Source of the DNA: Cantharellus purpuraceus
Lineage: Eukaryota; Basidiomycota; Agaricomycetes; Cantharellales; Hydnaceae
Assembly (NCBI GenBank): GCA_025174535.1
Contig: JALBUN010000023.1
Span: forward strand, 2,418,001-2,482,000
DNA length: 64,000 nt
Reading direction: 5' to 3'
Shown here piece by piece: positions 1 through 13,183 of this stretch. Positions within the stretch are counted from its first letter, which is position 1; each line of letters begins with the position of its first letter. A program made the position numbers and the translations under genes. Below the pieces are notes generated by a model that was not told the DNA's origin, made no database searches, and worked only from the letters and a program-made list of their open reading frames with translations.

Positions 1-3000
1 TTATCTACACAGGTTCGTTCAACGATATATACGAGGATAACATAAGTAGATCCAACGAACCAGTACGATACATCGCAAGTAGTGATCCACACATGCACTC
101 CCACATTGCTGGAAGTACGTAAAAGAGATCTGGGCCAAACTTGGTTGACAACTCCACAAAGGCGCGGTGCGCTCCCCTTCGTGTCAACCTAGCCTTGAGC
201 ACTTCTTCAGAGGGTAAAGCAGAGTCTTTGTCCTTGGACGAGCGATAGTGTGACGTATTGGGAACTTCTCGCTTGAAAGATAAGATCCCCTCAATGGGAT
301 GACGGGAGAATGTAGGCGTTAGCTCCGCATCTTGACATAAAAACGCGCAAAGATTCTTCACAATCTTCTGAAGAGGTGGCGTTGTTCCTAAGCGGGAACA
401 CAGGTCGACAATAGATGCCACTGCTTTTGCAGAGCGCCCTTGCAGGTCAATATTGTCCTCAGACTATAGAACAGAATGAGTGAGCTCGCAGTCAATCGAA
501 AGGTGCTTGCCACTCACCCTCACGCCTGCCGTCAGGCTCTTTATAATTGGAGTTAACTTCGGCATTTGGACTCGCAGTGCAACTACAGCAGCAGCGAATG
601 CAGCCGAAACCCGTATGTCGTGTTGATTCTTTGTCAACTCATATTGAGCGATAGCTGCAACAAGAGTACTTCGCCTATCTTCCAGAGCCGCCACTTCCTT
701 TTTCTTCGTCCTTCCTAATGAAGCCTTCAACTTGTTGAAGTGTTCACCCACGGCTTGACGAGCCTTCTCTAGTGTGAATGCATCCGGGTCTTCTCCCCTA
801 CCGGTAATATCAATGGTTTTGCCCAGCTGTGGGATCTTGGATGCACTGATCTTGCACTCGTTTGCGAACCCAGTTAGCAAGGCATTGCAATCCTGCAACA
901 GTCGAGTGAGGCTGTAGGCCATTTCATGATAAAACTCAGGCGTTTGGCCATCCAAAAACGCCAGCATCGTCTGACCCAGATTTTCAGCAAAGGGACAGAA
1001 GGAAACGAGAGGCGCATCGTGAAGGGCATCCGCCTCTCGAGCCCATTCCTCGATGACGGTCGCCGCAAGCAACCGTTGAAGCATGCTGGCTGAGACGATG
1101 TAGTGTCGCAGCAGCCCCCCGAACATCGCATCTTGTCTCTGTTGCTTACCAGCAATCAATACCAAGTGTATCAACAGCCTAAAAATTTGGAGACTTACTT
1201 CAGTGGGCCACGCGTTGATCAATTTTGCTATCGCGGTAGCCGCAGTAACTCTGCCTTTAAGTATAAGATCCTGTGAAACGAGAGACAGGTCTTGATTCAG
1301 CATGCTTTTGTCGATATTATGTCTTTCGGATGACCCATAGCCGTCCGCAGAAGGGAAGAAAAACTTGGAAACGTCGATAGGTGTGCCCAAAGGCGTCATC
1401 ACAATTTCGTGCCACTCAAGCACCAGATTGGCTGTCACGATACATTCAAGCCACACGGCACCTGCGTCCGTAGTTAAGCTAGATAGGATCTGGATCGCTG
1501 TTCGCCATGTTGCCAGGGTGACTTCTCGTATCTCCGCCTTCTCCTCAACAATGAGGTTCTGCAATAGAAGACGAAGAAATGGAGCAGTAATCCAATCTCT
1601 CGGAAGAGATTGGACTTTGAGGAAAGAGTGGAGGGTCTTGATCACCGCAAGACGAACATTCGTGATAGTATGTCTGAAGAATGGGAATAATGTTGGAGCC
1701 AGAGTAGAGAGCGGACGACTGCAAATATTCTAAGCCAACAACCAGACCAGATCTAGCGAGTTACTTACGACGACGCCGGATCTCCCAATATTTGAATTAC
1801 TTGATCATAGGTAACAAGTTGGCCTGAACTGCAATGAGCATGACATTGACTTCACGGCAACTGAGAGATAACACACCGAGGAGTTCCATGACGGCACCTA
1901 CACTGCTACTCAAATCGTCCTTCATTTCTGCCAGACAATCCCATAAGACATCTATCACTCTTCCGAGGTGATCTGGTAGCTTCTTCACAAGTTGTGAAGC
2001 TACAGGAAGAAGACACGAAGCAGCTACAGCTCGAACGTCGTCGTCATGATCACCCAAACTAGACACGCACGAAATTAGCTCTAGTTCACTTTTGTCAGAT
2101 GCTACCTACCCGAGGACTGCAGCTTCAACAACTCCGTGCAGTATCTTTTTGCCATCTTCCACTTCAGCGTTGTCCACCAAATCGCTACGGACTGCGACCT
2201 CATATTTGATTCCAAGAAGACCGGCGTGTCGTACCTCCCAGACATGGCCACGGGACTTGCCTGGGCCTATCAGGGTCAGAAACTGTAGCTCCACCAAATA
2301 ACGTTCCATGAGTATTTACCATTGCGACTTTGATCCGAAAAGTCTTGTTTTATCAATTGCAGTAAAATTTCATGGACATGTGAGATGGAACGCCGGGGCA
2401 TGTGCAATAGCAATGAAGCAAGAGTCTGAGAAACCGTCTCTCGAACGGGGGCAACCACCTGCACAAAGTTAGTCAGATGACATTTCCAGCGAGTATGACT
2501 AAATCGTACTTGGTCTGACACAAAATCTCCAAATCGATCCAACACAAAGATGCAGAGATATTTCGCTGCCAGATCATTGCACCACTTTTCGTGTAGGTAG
2601 TCATTCTCTTCTTTTGAAAGGCCCGCTGAATGAAGCATATTCAACGCTTAGCATATTGGAAGAAGCGAAACACATACACTTCGTACCGCCATGAGCACCT
2701 TGTGACTTGATGATATCACGCAGGGCCATTGCTGCGCCATGCCGCACCTCCCAATTTGGACTGTTGACATTTAATCAACAGCAAACTGTGGATGAACCAA
2801 AGGGCACGTACCTAAATAAGTCTACCTCGAGCACGTTTCGGACACCCTCCCATACCCATTCGCCCTCACGAACAGTGAGGGCTCGAGAGCTATCCCCTGA
2901 TTCATGGGCTTCAACCTGTCCGCCACGGGATGGATCAAAAATCACTTTGTCTTGTGCGGGGCCCGTGGTAGGGGAAGAAATGTCATCGGAGGGAGAGACA

Positions 3001-4316
3001 CGAGAAACCTGGCCCCCAACAGGCGCCGTAAGTCGAACCCTGAACAAAGGTTATTGTCAAGTAACCGTGTTGACCTGAAAACTTACTTGGAGCTTCCAAT
3101 TTCTCCAGCAGCCACTGTGTTGTACTTGCTAGCGGCGCCTTTGGGAGGAGGCGGAGGACCAGAAGGACCACCAGACCCGTTAGCATTAGTCGAAGAATTG
3201 CCTGACGGGGCGGCTGCACCAGCTACAAAGGCAGAATTGCCAGCCTTCCGCTTCCGCTTTAGTCGATTACGCTCTCGTGCAGACAGCTCCATTGGTGGCT
3301 CTTGAGAGGTGTGCGGGAGCCCCCGTGTCACAGAGGAATCAAAGACGGAGGACATTGCCGAAGGAGGTGGAGGCGGCGCGAAGGATGTGCTAGACCCAGC
3401 CGACATTGGACGCCCGATTGGTGACGAAACGGGAGAATCCTCCATTTTTAGATCCTGATGACGAGGTAACGAGGTAATAATGGTTGGCATTGTGTGCACG
3501 ATACCGGGCCTGTCCGACTCCACAGGCTTCATGTCGCGCTCCGTATCCCGCATATCCACGTCCACTGGTTCGGCTTTAGTATCAGCAACACTGGAGGTCT
3601 CGCCATCCCCACCATCAGCGAGTTCCTTGTCCCAGTCCATATCTGCATCATCTTCATCGCCCATGCCTAAAAAATCTAGGCCAAGACGACCCATAGCCTC
3701 CTTTCGGGCTTTTGCCACTTCGCCGGGTGAGCGAAAGGAGGCTGGTCGCGCAAACTCCTTGCCCGATGATGCAAGAAGGAGAGATGGCGGAGGTGTATTA
3801 AGAAGTGTGGGTACAGAGAAAGGAGGAAATGAAGGGGGACATGACAGGTCCACGGTTGAAGGTGGGGCAGACGCAGGTTGGGCAGGATTGGGCTCCCATA
3901 CGGGAAGAAGCGTGCATATATGTGAAAAGGCGGTTGATGCTGTGGTACGAGTATCGAAGGACTTGGAGTGAAGGTAAGGAAGAAGCTAAGAAGGTGTTAG
4001 TCATTATGAAGATAATCTCCAAGAAATTGCAGTACGCACTCGTCCGACAACGGCCATCAGCTCTGCATACTCTCCCGCTTCTCTAGTAGAGGAAGACAAC
4101 TTGTGCTTTACATCCCAATTATCGCCTGGAACGTCGCTTCGCACAGACTTGACGGCCAACTGAGCAATTTGCTTTGCTGCGGTATTGCGGACGTTACTAT
4201 TCGAACCCGTATCCAGCAGGACCAGTAACCTGTCTAATCTGGCGAGAAGAAGCAATGGGAAGGAAATAAGAATGAGCAGAGCATGGTTGCAAAAGACATC
4301 CCAACCTAGAAGACAT
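1..4316 (-). CDS. MOT1: MOT1/BTAF1 TBP-removing ATPase, N-terminal part (partial)
   Basis: This is the N-terminal half of the Swi2/Snf2-family ATPase that strips TBP from promoter DNA in the nucleus. The start is MSSRLDRLLVLLDTG, followed by SNSNVRNTAAKQIAQLA, the typical Mot1 opening HEAT repeat. A middle block around 3600-3800 reads GKEFARPASFRSPGEV, then RKEAMGRLGLDFLGMG and an acidic run. HEAT-like helices continue to the window edge, where the LTPTFSRHPIEGILSF region fits the family's central conserved domain (DUF3535). The C-terminal helicase lies outside. The start is the ATG at 4314-4316: an 11-nt first exon (4306-4316) splices across a 67-nt intron (4239-4305) so that AG joins A to make the Arg codon. 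Many short introns follow. TCACGTGA abuts the ATG. The family assignment is firm; inner exon borders were not all checked. Confidence 0.9.
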
Positions 4317-4322
4317 CACGTG
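4317..4322. promoter_or_regulatory. CACGTG E-box abutting MOT1 start
   Basis: The palindrome TCACGTGA at 4316-4323 touches the MOT1 ATG. In fungi CACGTG is bound by bHLH factors (Cbf1 type); binding here is inferred. Confidence 0.4.
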
Positions 4323-4529
4323 ACCTGCGTGGGAAATTAGAAAACTCCGACTAGTGGGGTCGTTGCGCGTGTGCAATCAGAGCGTGGGCGCAGGTGCCTC
4401 CTTATAAGTGGCACTTGGCCCTCTTGAACGCGCGGGGTCCCCAGTCACCCCTATATTCGGACATGGCACCGCACATGATGGCTTCTATACGCTCACTCTC
4501 CCCGTACACCTACAGACATGGCCGCAGTT

Positions 4530-4551
4530 GGCACCGGTATGGCACCGGTAT
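4530..4551. repeat. 11-nt tandem duplication
   Basis: The unit ggcaccggtat occurs twice head to tail (4530-4540 and 4541-4551) in the MOT1/TBC promoter region. It could be a duplicated factor site or chance slippage. Confidence 0.7.
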
Positions 4552-4980
4552 TTATGAACATATGAAACATTGAGCTCTTCCAGATTTCAGACTCGTCCTA
4601 ACGAAAAGCATAAAAGTGACCCAAAAACAGAGACCTCGGGATCCCTCGGTGGCCTGTCACTGACTGATGCCCGGTAAGCCACGACCGTCTGTGTTTCGAC
4701 GAATGGGGCACTTAATGTTGACGAGGTGCCAAGAAATCTCATTGTCATCTTCGTCGAATCCTGCGCTTTGGCTCGCTAGCGGCTATATTTTCACTCGCGT
4801 AAGTCAGGAGACGTGATGGACATAAATACTATCACGGAGATTGACCTAAGAGACAATGTGAACAGTAACAGTACATTTTGGCACAGGATGTGGCAGGCTT
4901 CTTACGCGTTACAGTTGCATACCCAACCAATATAAAATGACTCCAGTGGTTTCCGGAGGAAGACTTTTCTTTGTCACCTG

Positions 4981-4986
4981 CACGTG
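4981..4986. promoter_or_regulatory. CACGTG E-box upstream of TBC gene
   Basis: CACGTGAC lies about 30 nt upstream of the TBC gene ATG at 5017. Confidence 0.35.
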
Positions 4987-5016
4987 ACCAATACTGACTC
5001 GTGATTTCAACGGCGA

Positions 5017-7778
5017 ATGAGCAGAATGGAGAGACCGTCAACGGCGTTGCTGGAGTGAGCAACTCTGTCAACAGCTTCGCTTTTGATGTATCCCCTTATA
5101 CACCTCCCAGATCAGCGTACAATGAACTATTTCACTCTTCTCTAGATAAGCTGATACAATTGTCTCTTCATGGTAAACTGTTCCATGGCAGACAGGAAGA
5201 AAAGGGTGTCGCTGGACGAAGCATGGCTTGGAAGGTAGAACAATCTATTGACATCTAAGTTTCTAGATTGACTTGCCAAACAGATATATTTTTCTCGACA
5301 ACCGCCGCTTACAACCGCCTTGAATCCGCACCCTATGCCCCCCCTCGAGGCTCTTCGTTATTCACGTGAGCACTATGTATCTTTACTCAGAGAGAAAATG
5401 CGTGCCCCGGACGGGAGTTATGAGGAAGGTCTCCAAATACCCGGTGACATCACTCCTACCCCCGCAGCCCCCAGAAAGCCAGATGATTGGAATTTGAACA
5501 ACCCACTTTCTCTTGACTCCTCCAATCCGTGGCATGACTACTTCTCTGCTCTCGAATCCCAGAACACAATCCGCCAGGATGTCGAACGCACCTTTCCCGA
5601 GATACCCTACTTTCGCTCCACTGCTGTTCAGAACGAGATGACCCACATCTTGTTTCTTCACGCCAGTGAGAGGGAAAACGTTGGATACAGACAAGGCATG
5701 CATGAGCTGCTCGCATGCGTCTATCGCGCCCTAGATTTTGATTCTGTTGAGCGGCCTTATTCTTCCCAAGTGAACCCTCTACTCCAAGAACTTTGTGATA
5801 GAACATACGTCGCGGCGGATGCTTATACCCTCTTTGGGACAATTATGCAACGCTTGGAGTCCTGGTATGAGTGGCGGGCTCCCATCTCAGATCCAATATC
5901 CCCCGCCTCTCCTATACCTCCCGTCCCCCATGTCTCTGCCAACGGTGAGGTGGTGCCTTCTCTCAAGCAACAAGTGAATGTCTTGGCCAATGGTCAGCTC
6001 GATCTGAGGCAGTATGTGGCCCCTATTATCCCTACATGTGCGTCGTTGAGGGATGAGAAATTGCGAGTCGTTGATCCGCACTTGTGGGAGAAGTTGCACG
6101 AAGTTGGTGTTGAGCCTCAGTTGTATGGAATGTGAGTTTCACTCGCTTGTGCTGTCAGCATCCATGACCAGAGGCCCACTTTGTAGGCGGTGGCTACGTC
6201 TGCTCTTTACTCGCGAATTTTCTTTGGCGGAGTCCATGATCATATGGGATGGTCTATTTGCATCTGTCGCCACTGATCCCATTTCCCCCTCCTCATCATC
6301 ATTCTCTCAGCAAGGCTTTGAGCTCGCATTGTGGATTTCCGTTGCAATGCTCATCCGCATTCGCAATAGTTGTACGTGTGTGACGGATTCACATTTAGCC
6401 ATTGTTGACCTCCTTTCAGTGATCCCTGGGGATTATCATACCCAGCTTACACATCTGTTGCGCTATCCAAACCCGCGCTCGCTTGGGGCCGTCCAGACCT
6501 CTAATGCCCCTGCGCTGCTTCTCAGTCAAGCGCAGTTGCTCCTCCTATCACCCACACCTGGAACTGGTGCGTCACTGGTAATGCAGAACCGAAATGAGCT
6601 TGGCATACATGTCGAGATACCGGACCCACCCGCCGCTCCTGCTCATCGCAGACGCGCAAGCGGTATTGCAGCAACTTACCCACAAATGGCTTCTCAGGGC
6701 AGAATGGGGCATGAAAGGCAAAGACTGCAAGACATGATCACGAGCCGAATTATGGATGCAAACGAAACATTGGGCATTCAGCGAGGATTCCTAAACACCA
6801 TATCAGAGCTAAGGGTGTGTATTCTTGCGCTTCTTAGTAATAATAAGTCCATTCATTGGTCGTCCTTAGAAAAACCTTCCAGACATATCTCAGACGCTCA
6901 TTCGGACACCATCATGGAATGGGTCTTCGATATCGCTTGATGACGATCGCCTCGACGAGTCAGCCCGAAGTTCCTCATTTGCGCCTTCCGACGGTGATGA
7001 GCGTGTTTCATGGAATCCCAGACCGCGTTCTGAAGTCGAACGCGAGCTTTCTGAGCTACGCATGCTGTTGAAAAGCTTGGGTGATGCGGTAGGCTGGGCG
7101 GTGGATGTGCTCCTTTTAGATGAAGACGAGTCAAAAGAGGTTGAAGAAGGCGAGAAAACCTTGCAAGAGAGGAAGACAGAAGCCGTTCAGTGTATGGCTT
7201 ATGTCAGGGATGTCCTATCTCTCGGCGGTAAAGGAGAAATTGATGAGATGCGACTGGTCAGCAGGGAGAATTACCAGAGGAGACAGAGGAACAAAGAGGA
7301 GCAGAAGCCCAGCGCTTTGGAAAGCCGTCAGTCTCCCTCATCGAAGCCGGCGCCTCTCCCTACACGAATTGCTTCACCAGAGGCCACATCCCATACTGCA
7401 GGCAAGACACCTAGTGCCCCATCAGCGACAACTCCGATAGTGTTTCTGACAAAGACACCCATTCCTCGGTTATCCCCTCGCCTTACATCCCCCGGCACAC
7501 CCCTCGCGTCGTTTTCGTCGCGGGCCAATCACACACCTCAACGTAGATCACAGTCAATGACGACTAAGGGCCCTGCTACAGCACCCAGGAACGGTATACA
7601 GCCTTGGCAGAGTACACCTAAGTTTTCAGGTGACTCACCATACGCCAATGATTCTCTTGACCACTCCCCTCCTTCCTCGACTGATGGCTACGGTTCTATT
7701 TCTCGAGTTTCTCCAAATACTACCGAAGTACCACCGCCGGAGTCCCCACATGCGGATCCTCTGGGTGTCCTACGTTGA
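5017..7778 (+). CDS. TBC-domain Rab GTPase-activating protein (TBC1D5-like)
   Basis: A Rab-GAP that would accelerate GTP hydrolysis by Rab proteins on endomembranes. Both catalytic fingers are visible: the arginine finger in NTIRQDVERTFPE (IxxDxxR) and the glutamine finger in ENVGYRQGMHELL (YxQG). The long spacer after the TBC first half and the QGFELALWISVAMLIRIRN block resemble TBC1D5-type proteins. The C-terminal third is Ser/Pro/Thr-rich and probably disordered (KTPIPRLSPRLTSPG). Introns fitted by phase: 5055-5110, 5235-5283, 6132-6186 and 6815-6869. The ATG at 5017 opens MSRMERPSTALLESAYNEL; the frame at 5001 starts only with GTG and is not needed once the first intron is removed. A second in-frame ATG at 5026 is possible. 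The exact Rab target cannot be read from sequence. Confidence 0.88.
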
Positions 7779-8114
7779 CTCTATGTTCCGTCCTTTCATT
7801 TCTTATTAAGCACACGAGCAACAAACACTATTTATTTGTAATCAAAGCATCGCGAACGCTGTAGCATCATAACCCTTTCACTTTGTACAATTATATTCCC
7901 AGCAACAACACTTTGTATGAGGAGTTGAAGACCGTACTGACATTATCTCAAAAATATTTACGATGTTAACGAGGATCAGCAAGCACGTACGGTACCGCTA
8001 ATATATAGCAGCTGATAACCCGGTTATTTCCGGCAGCACGTGCGCTTAGAACACAACCTCCTCGAGATCCCTGACGTCGATTTCCCTCTCACCGCAGTCC
8101 CTCATCTACCTCGG
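7779..8114. other. intergenic, SDH1 promoter
   Basis: 336 nt holding the TBC gene's 3' region and the SDH1 5' region. A CACGTG lies at 8037-8042, about 75 nt before the SDH1 ATG. No coding exon seen. Confidence 0.5.
8037..8042. promoter_or_regulatory. CACGTG E-box upstream of SDH1
   Basis: Palindromic CACGTG about 75 nt upstream of the SDH1 start codon. Function inferred only from motif and position. Confidence 0.35.
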
Positions 8115-10749
8115 ATGCTCCGCAAAACTCTGTGTCGACCGCTCCGCGCGACATCCCATAGATTATTTCATGTTTCAGCTGTCGCGAACAGAGTTGTTGC
8201 TACTAACCCTGTGAAAGCCCAGGAAGCAACTGTGAGACTCAATATCTGTCATTTGGGCCTCCTATAGTTTTATTGACCTTTAAGTAGAATTGGGCAACTT
8301 CGGGGAAATACCCGCTGATCGAGCATGAGTATGATGCTGTTGTCGTGTGCGTACATGGATTCTTCCCGATGCCAGCAAGGAACTGATGTTTGGGTATCTC
8401 AGTGGTGCTGGTGGTTCGGGTTTGAGAGCGGCTTTTGGACTTGCCGAGGCTGGCTTCAACACGGCGTGTATCACCAAGCTCTTTCCCACACGAAGTCACA
8501 CTGTCGCTGCGCAGGTAATAGATCTATGCATGTGCATGTGTTGTGTGCTGAATTATTCGTTAGGGGGGAATCAATGCTGCGCTTGGGGTCCGGTGATGTT
8601 TGTTGTTCGATGGAAATCAGAACTGATGTGTAACCAGAACATGACTGAAGATGACTGGCGATGGCATATGTACGACACGGTGAGTGACGCTTTCAGCATG
8701 CCTGAGCTTTGCCATGTGTTGAGGTTGAGTGATTTCAGGTGAAAGGATCCGACTGGCTTGGTGACCAAGATGCCATCCATTATATGTGTCGTGAGGCACC
8801 CAGTACTGTCATCGAAGTCAGGATTTCATTGCACGTCCTGAGCGACGCTGACTATTTAGTAGCTTGAGCATTTTGGTGTTCCATTCTCTCGAACACAGGA
8901 TGGAAAGATTTATCAACGCGCCTTTGGCGGACAGTCACTAAAATATGGCAAAGGGGGCCAAGCATACCGTTGTGCTGCTGCTGCAGATCGTACCGGTCAT
9001 GCCTTACTGCACACGCTCTATGGGCAATCTCTCCGCCACAACACAAACTTTTTCATAGAGTATTTCGCCTTGGATCTCATCATGCAAGACGGAGAGTGTG
9101 TCGGCGTGATTGCACTGAACATGGAAGACGGTACGCTTCATCGCTTCAGGGCGCACAAGACTGTCCTGGCTACTGGTGGATATGGGCGAGCATACTTCAG
9201 TTGCACTAGTGCACACACGTGTTCTGGTGACGGGAATGCTATGGTTGTCAGGGCCGGACTACCTCTGCAGGATCTTGAGTTCGTACAGTTCCACCCCACG
9301 GGTATATATGGTGCCGGATGTCTCATTACTGAGGGTGAGTAGTCTCCTTTATAATCGTCCATGTTTCTTACCTGAATCAAAAGGCTCCCGCGGAGAGGGT
9401 GGATACTTGCTGAATTCTGAGGGTGAGAGATTCATGGAGCGTTACGCTCCAACTGCCAAGGATTTGGCATCACGAGATGTTGTGTCACGTAGCATGACGC
9501 TCGAAGTCCGCGAAGGACGTGGTGTTGGACCCGAGAAGGATCACATATATTTGCAGCTCAGTCATCTGCCTCCTGAAGTCTTGCATGAGCGACTTCCGGG
9601 TATTTCTGAGACAGCTGCCATATTCACTGGTGTGGACGTAACCAAGGAGCCGATTCCTGTATTGCCGACTGTGCATTACAACAGTGAGCTTGATTTATTA
9701 CACTTTTTTAAGATGGTCGGTGTAATTGATCGCACCTTAGTGGGTGGCATTCCGACCAAGTTCACAGGAGAGGTTCTCACTGTAGACAAGGTGAGAATAT
9801 TTGTTTCACGTCAGCGTTCTGAAATAACCTTCCATATTATAGGACGGGAAGGACAAGGTTGTCCCTGGGCTCTATGCTGCAGGAGAGGCGGCCTGTGTGT
9901 CTGTTCACGGAGCTAATCGTTTGGGAGCGAATTCGTTGCTGGACATTGTTGTCTTTGGTCGCGCATGTGCTCACCACATTAGAGACACACTTGAGCCTGG
10001 AAAACCCCACAAGGTGATACCAGAAGACGCAGGTATCAAGAGCATTGAAGAATTGGACAAGATCAGGTATGCTAAACTAAGTCATGACTAATTGATCAGC
10101 CCCATAATGAGCTTGATAGAAAATCCGATGGTCCGAAATCTACCGCCGAAATCCGGTTGAACATGCAGAAGGCTATGCAGAGCGATGCAGCCGTCTTCCG
10201 GTAAGGCTAATGCATATTCTCGAGTGTGCAGGACACGGTCACCTACGTGTTCATGCAGGACGCAAAAGTCGCTGGACGAAGGGGTGGAGAAAATGAGGAG
10301 CATATACAAGAGCTATGACGAGGTTGGAATTAAGGACAGGAGTATAATTTGGAACTCGTGAGCAGCTGCGCCATCGTGATTCGAGCAGACCCCGAGACAG
10401 ATGTACTCTAGCGACCTCATCGAGACATTGGAGCTTCGCAACATCATGCAAAACGCCATCCAGACGGTTGTTTCTGCTTCAGAGAGGAAGGAGAGCCGTG
10501 GAGCGCACGCTCGTGAAGACTATCCAGAGGTATGTCAATCAATTGCTCATTTTCCTTTGTCATCGGGATTAAATGCTACGGAAACTTGTCAATCCGCAGC
10601 GGGACGATGAGACCTGGATGAAGCACACGCTTAGTTTCCAGCGGGATCCGTCCAAGCCTGATGTGGAGATTCAATATCGCTCGGTGATTGGCACAACGCT
10701 GGATGAGAACGAGTGCAAGGCAGTTCCCCCGTTCAAACGAGTGTACTAG
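8115..10749 (+). CDS. SDH1: Succinate dehydrogenase flavoprotein subunit, mitochondrial
   Basis: The FAD subunit of complex II; it oxidises succinate to fumarate and passes electrons to SDH2 in the mitochondrial inner membrane. The start [18 protein letters not shown] is an arginine-rich import sequence. Then come the FAD-binding [20 protein letters not shown], the covalent-FAD histidine in [12 protein letters not shown], the HPTGIYGAG substrate-site block, [16 protein letters not shown], and the end [11 protein letters not shown]. The whole protein reassembles over at least ten introns with correct phase. One internal exon, 8564-8587, is only 24 nt and encodes GGINAALG. Donor and acceptor sites are all GT-AG. 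All hallmark motifs are intact, so the gene looks functional. It converges on SPF45 with 194 nt between stop codons. Confidence 0.97.
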
Positions 10750-10943
10750 GCTGCCGTTCAGCAACAGGACAGGCCTGCTTTCATGTTCATATTGTGGTGT
10801 AGCTAGCAGACGAATGAGCAGTTCGCACGAGACCTTCCACATACACCCCATCAAATGGATTAAGTTAATCCGATAAAAAAGAAGCTACGTTGGTGAAGCT
10901 ACGTTGATGTAATAGGGTAGGAAGTACAGGACTATCCTGAACG

Positions 10944-13048
10944 TCAGGCCAACTTGCGATCAAACATCCTCCGAGCATAATCTTGCTCCGGAAAGTAGCG
11001 GGCGCGCACGGTCCGTCCACCGAAATAGCGACCGTCAAGCTCCCGTACGGTTTTCCAAGCTCCTGCAGGTCCTGTGAATTGCACAAAAATCCTGACGGCA
11101 TCGTCGGGATTTTCAGGCGACGGATCAACAAGGTGCACCAGCACGCGCTCAACAACACCATTTTTCGAGCATTCCTCCCCTGCAAATATGATCAATCATC
11201 CGCGGGGGCGATAAGAGAAGAGGCAGACTTACCGATTTCCTCTCGTAGATCGTCATCATCCACATCCTCAGGCCCAACCATGTTCGTCAAAACGACCACC
11301 TTACTCGGATTCCCGAATCGCAATCTATCATCCCTTGTCTTTTCATCCTCATTGGCGTTGATAATCTTTCCTCTCCCGGCAATGCCTGGTGGACCCTTGC
11401 CAGCCGCCTTCGCATTAGCTTTACCTTGGGCTGCAGCCTTCTCCACAGTAAGAGGCTCCACTATGCCTGAAGCGTTAGCACCGAGGCCTTGACCCTCTTT
11501 GTGGCCCCACTTGGCCATCAAACGAGCAGCGAACCCATGGGGATCAGGCCTTGGCAAATGTCAGAACAGTGGCATTCTACCCCATTATGCAACACGCACT
11601 TGCTCTCGGAACTTTCAGGTGCCTCTGGGGCAGAATCTGAGGCAGGAGCTGAGCCAGATTCTGCAGGGGGCGCAATCGCTGCGAGCCGCGCGGCGATTGC
11701 AGCGGCAGCATCTCGCTGTGCCTTGATACGTGCCTCAAGATCAGGTGCAGGCTGACTGGGCGCTGCAGTAGGCGAAAGGGCTGGGGGTGGCGGAACCATG
11801 GGGGGCGGAGCGAATGCTGCTCCATCAAATGGCGGTGGCGTCTCTAGCTTAGAAGGCGGGCGATTAATCTCAACACGCCTCCTATACGCCTCTTCTCCGT
11901 CATCAGCAGGCTGACGTGCTGGAGCGGGCGGTGGGATCGAAGTTGCTTCAGGAGGAGCGGGCCTAGGATTCGAGGACATGGCCAGGCGACGGAGGTATGC
12001 CTCCTCACCTGTCATAGCAGTGTCAACTGGAGCAGGAGGAAGGTGAAGGGGGGGAGACTGTAATGCAGCAGATCTTGCATGATCATCGTTTTCCTGATCT
12101 CTAGACCAATGATCGTCGTAGCGGCCTAGGAACAGAACAGTCAAGTAATAAAATACGTCTGCGACAAATATGCGTACCGGCTTTGCGAGGCCGGCCATTC
12201 TTGTCGTCGTCGTCATCACAGCTGCCACTATCACTATCATAGCTACTATCGCGACGAGAGCGCTTGCGGTCGTCTAGCCTTCGTTGTTCTGCACGCCGCT
12301 GCCGTTCCTCTTCGCGTTCTCGTTGCTTGAAAGCTTTATACTCATAGTAATCATTGGGTCGTCGAGGATCATATTGTTCCAGGGGGTCCCATACGACGAT
12401 AGGCTGGTTCTTGTTCTGAGTACATACATTAGACCTGGAGGACAGAAGACATGATAGAAACTGGCCTTTTTGTATTTACTCTTCTTTTCACCTCGTTTTG
12501 ACTTGGACTTTTTGGAGCGGAAGCCATTCACGTCCTCGTCTAAAACCATGGAAGGTGGCTTTATATTCTTACCCCATCCCGATTTCTGTTCTGATGCTTG
12601 GGAAAATGGTGGTTGGATGAGCGTGGGGGGTGCTGAAATTGTCGCTGTTGAAGATATGCCAGGGAGTATGGTCGATGCGACTGCAGCACCAACGGGCAGG
12701 CGTGGCGTAGGTTTCGCCTTTTGAGCCGCGTTTCTTCGAACTGGTGCAAATGCGAGGGCAGCGGACCATCCTTCGGACGTGATGCGATGATTTCAATAAG
12801 GAGTCAAGGGGACTATGCTGTCAAAGAGGGAGTATACCGGCTGAAGCCTTGCCTCCGACATCTGCTGCCTCCTTATTCTCTACATGGGTTGCGGTGGCCG
12901 CGGCTGCTTGCGGTGGAACGACGACATCTGGTTGCTGGGATGTGGGAGGGGCAGTAATAGTATGACTATCCGAGACACTAGAGGGAACGGTTGCTCCAGA
13001 AGAGAACTGTATGCCACCATAGAGCCCTCCAGCTTTCCTGGATGCCAT
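10944..13048 (-). CDS. SPF45: Splicing factor 45 (SPF45/RBM17) homologue
   Basis: A U2-associated alternative-splicing factor. The order fits SPF45: N-terminal [18 protein letters not shown], a disordered Pro/Ala-rich and charged middle (REEERQR-type), a G-patch ([17 protein letters not shown]), and a C-terminal U2AF-homology RRM. In that [24 protein letters not shown] and [14 protein letters not shown] carry the RYF motif that, in human SPF45, binds tryptophan-containing ligands of SF3b155 and U2AF65. The protein ends [10 protein letters not shown]. At least five introns split it; the one between G-patch and RRM halves ends near 11195. Its start lies 136 nt downstream of the CIA2 stop on the same strand. 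Confidence 0.93.
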
Positions 13049-13183
13049 TGCTAGAGAAGAAGATTATCACAGCGCGGATTATGAAAAGTTTTGATCTCAG
13101 ATACTTTTGCCGGGCAATGTTTAAAACTTGAAATTCTCCTTGAATAAAATACAGTACAGTACAGCTACACTTCTGTAATGGTG

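Larger units (their letters stand above)
4317..5016. other. intergenic, divergent promoter region MOT1/TBC
   Basis: About 700 nt between the MOT1 and TBC start codons, which face away from each other. It holds a CACGTG at each end (4317-4322 and 4981-4986) and a perfect 11-nt tandem duplication at 4530-4551. I see no coding exon in it. Confidence 0.6.

Noticed and set aside
6370..6398. 27-nt candidate intron in the TBC gene
   Set aside because: Too short for a fungal intron, and reading through keeps the frame open.
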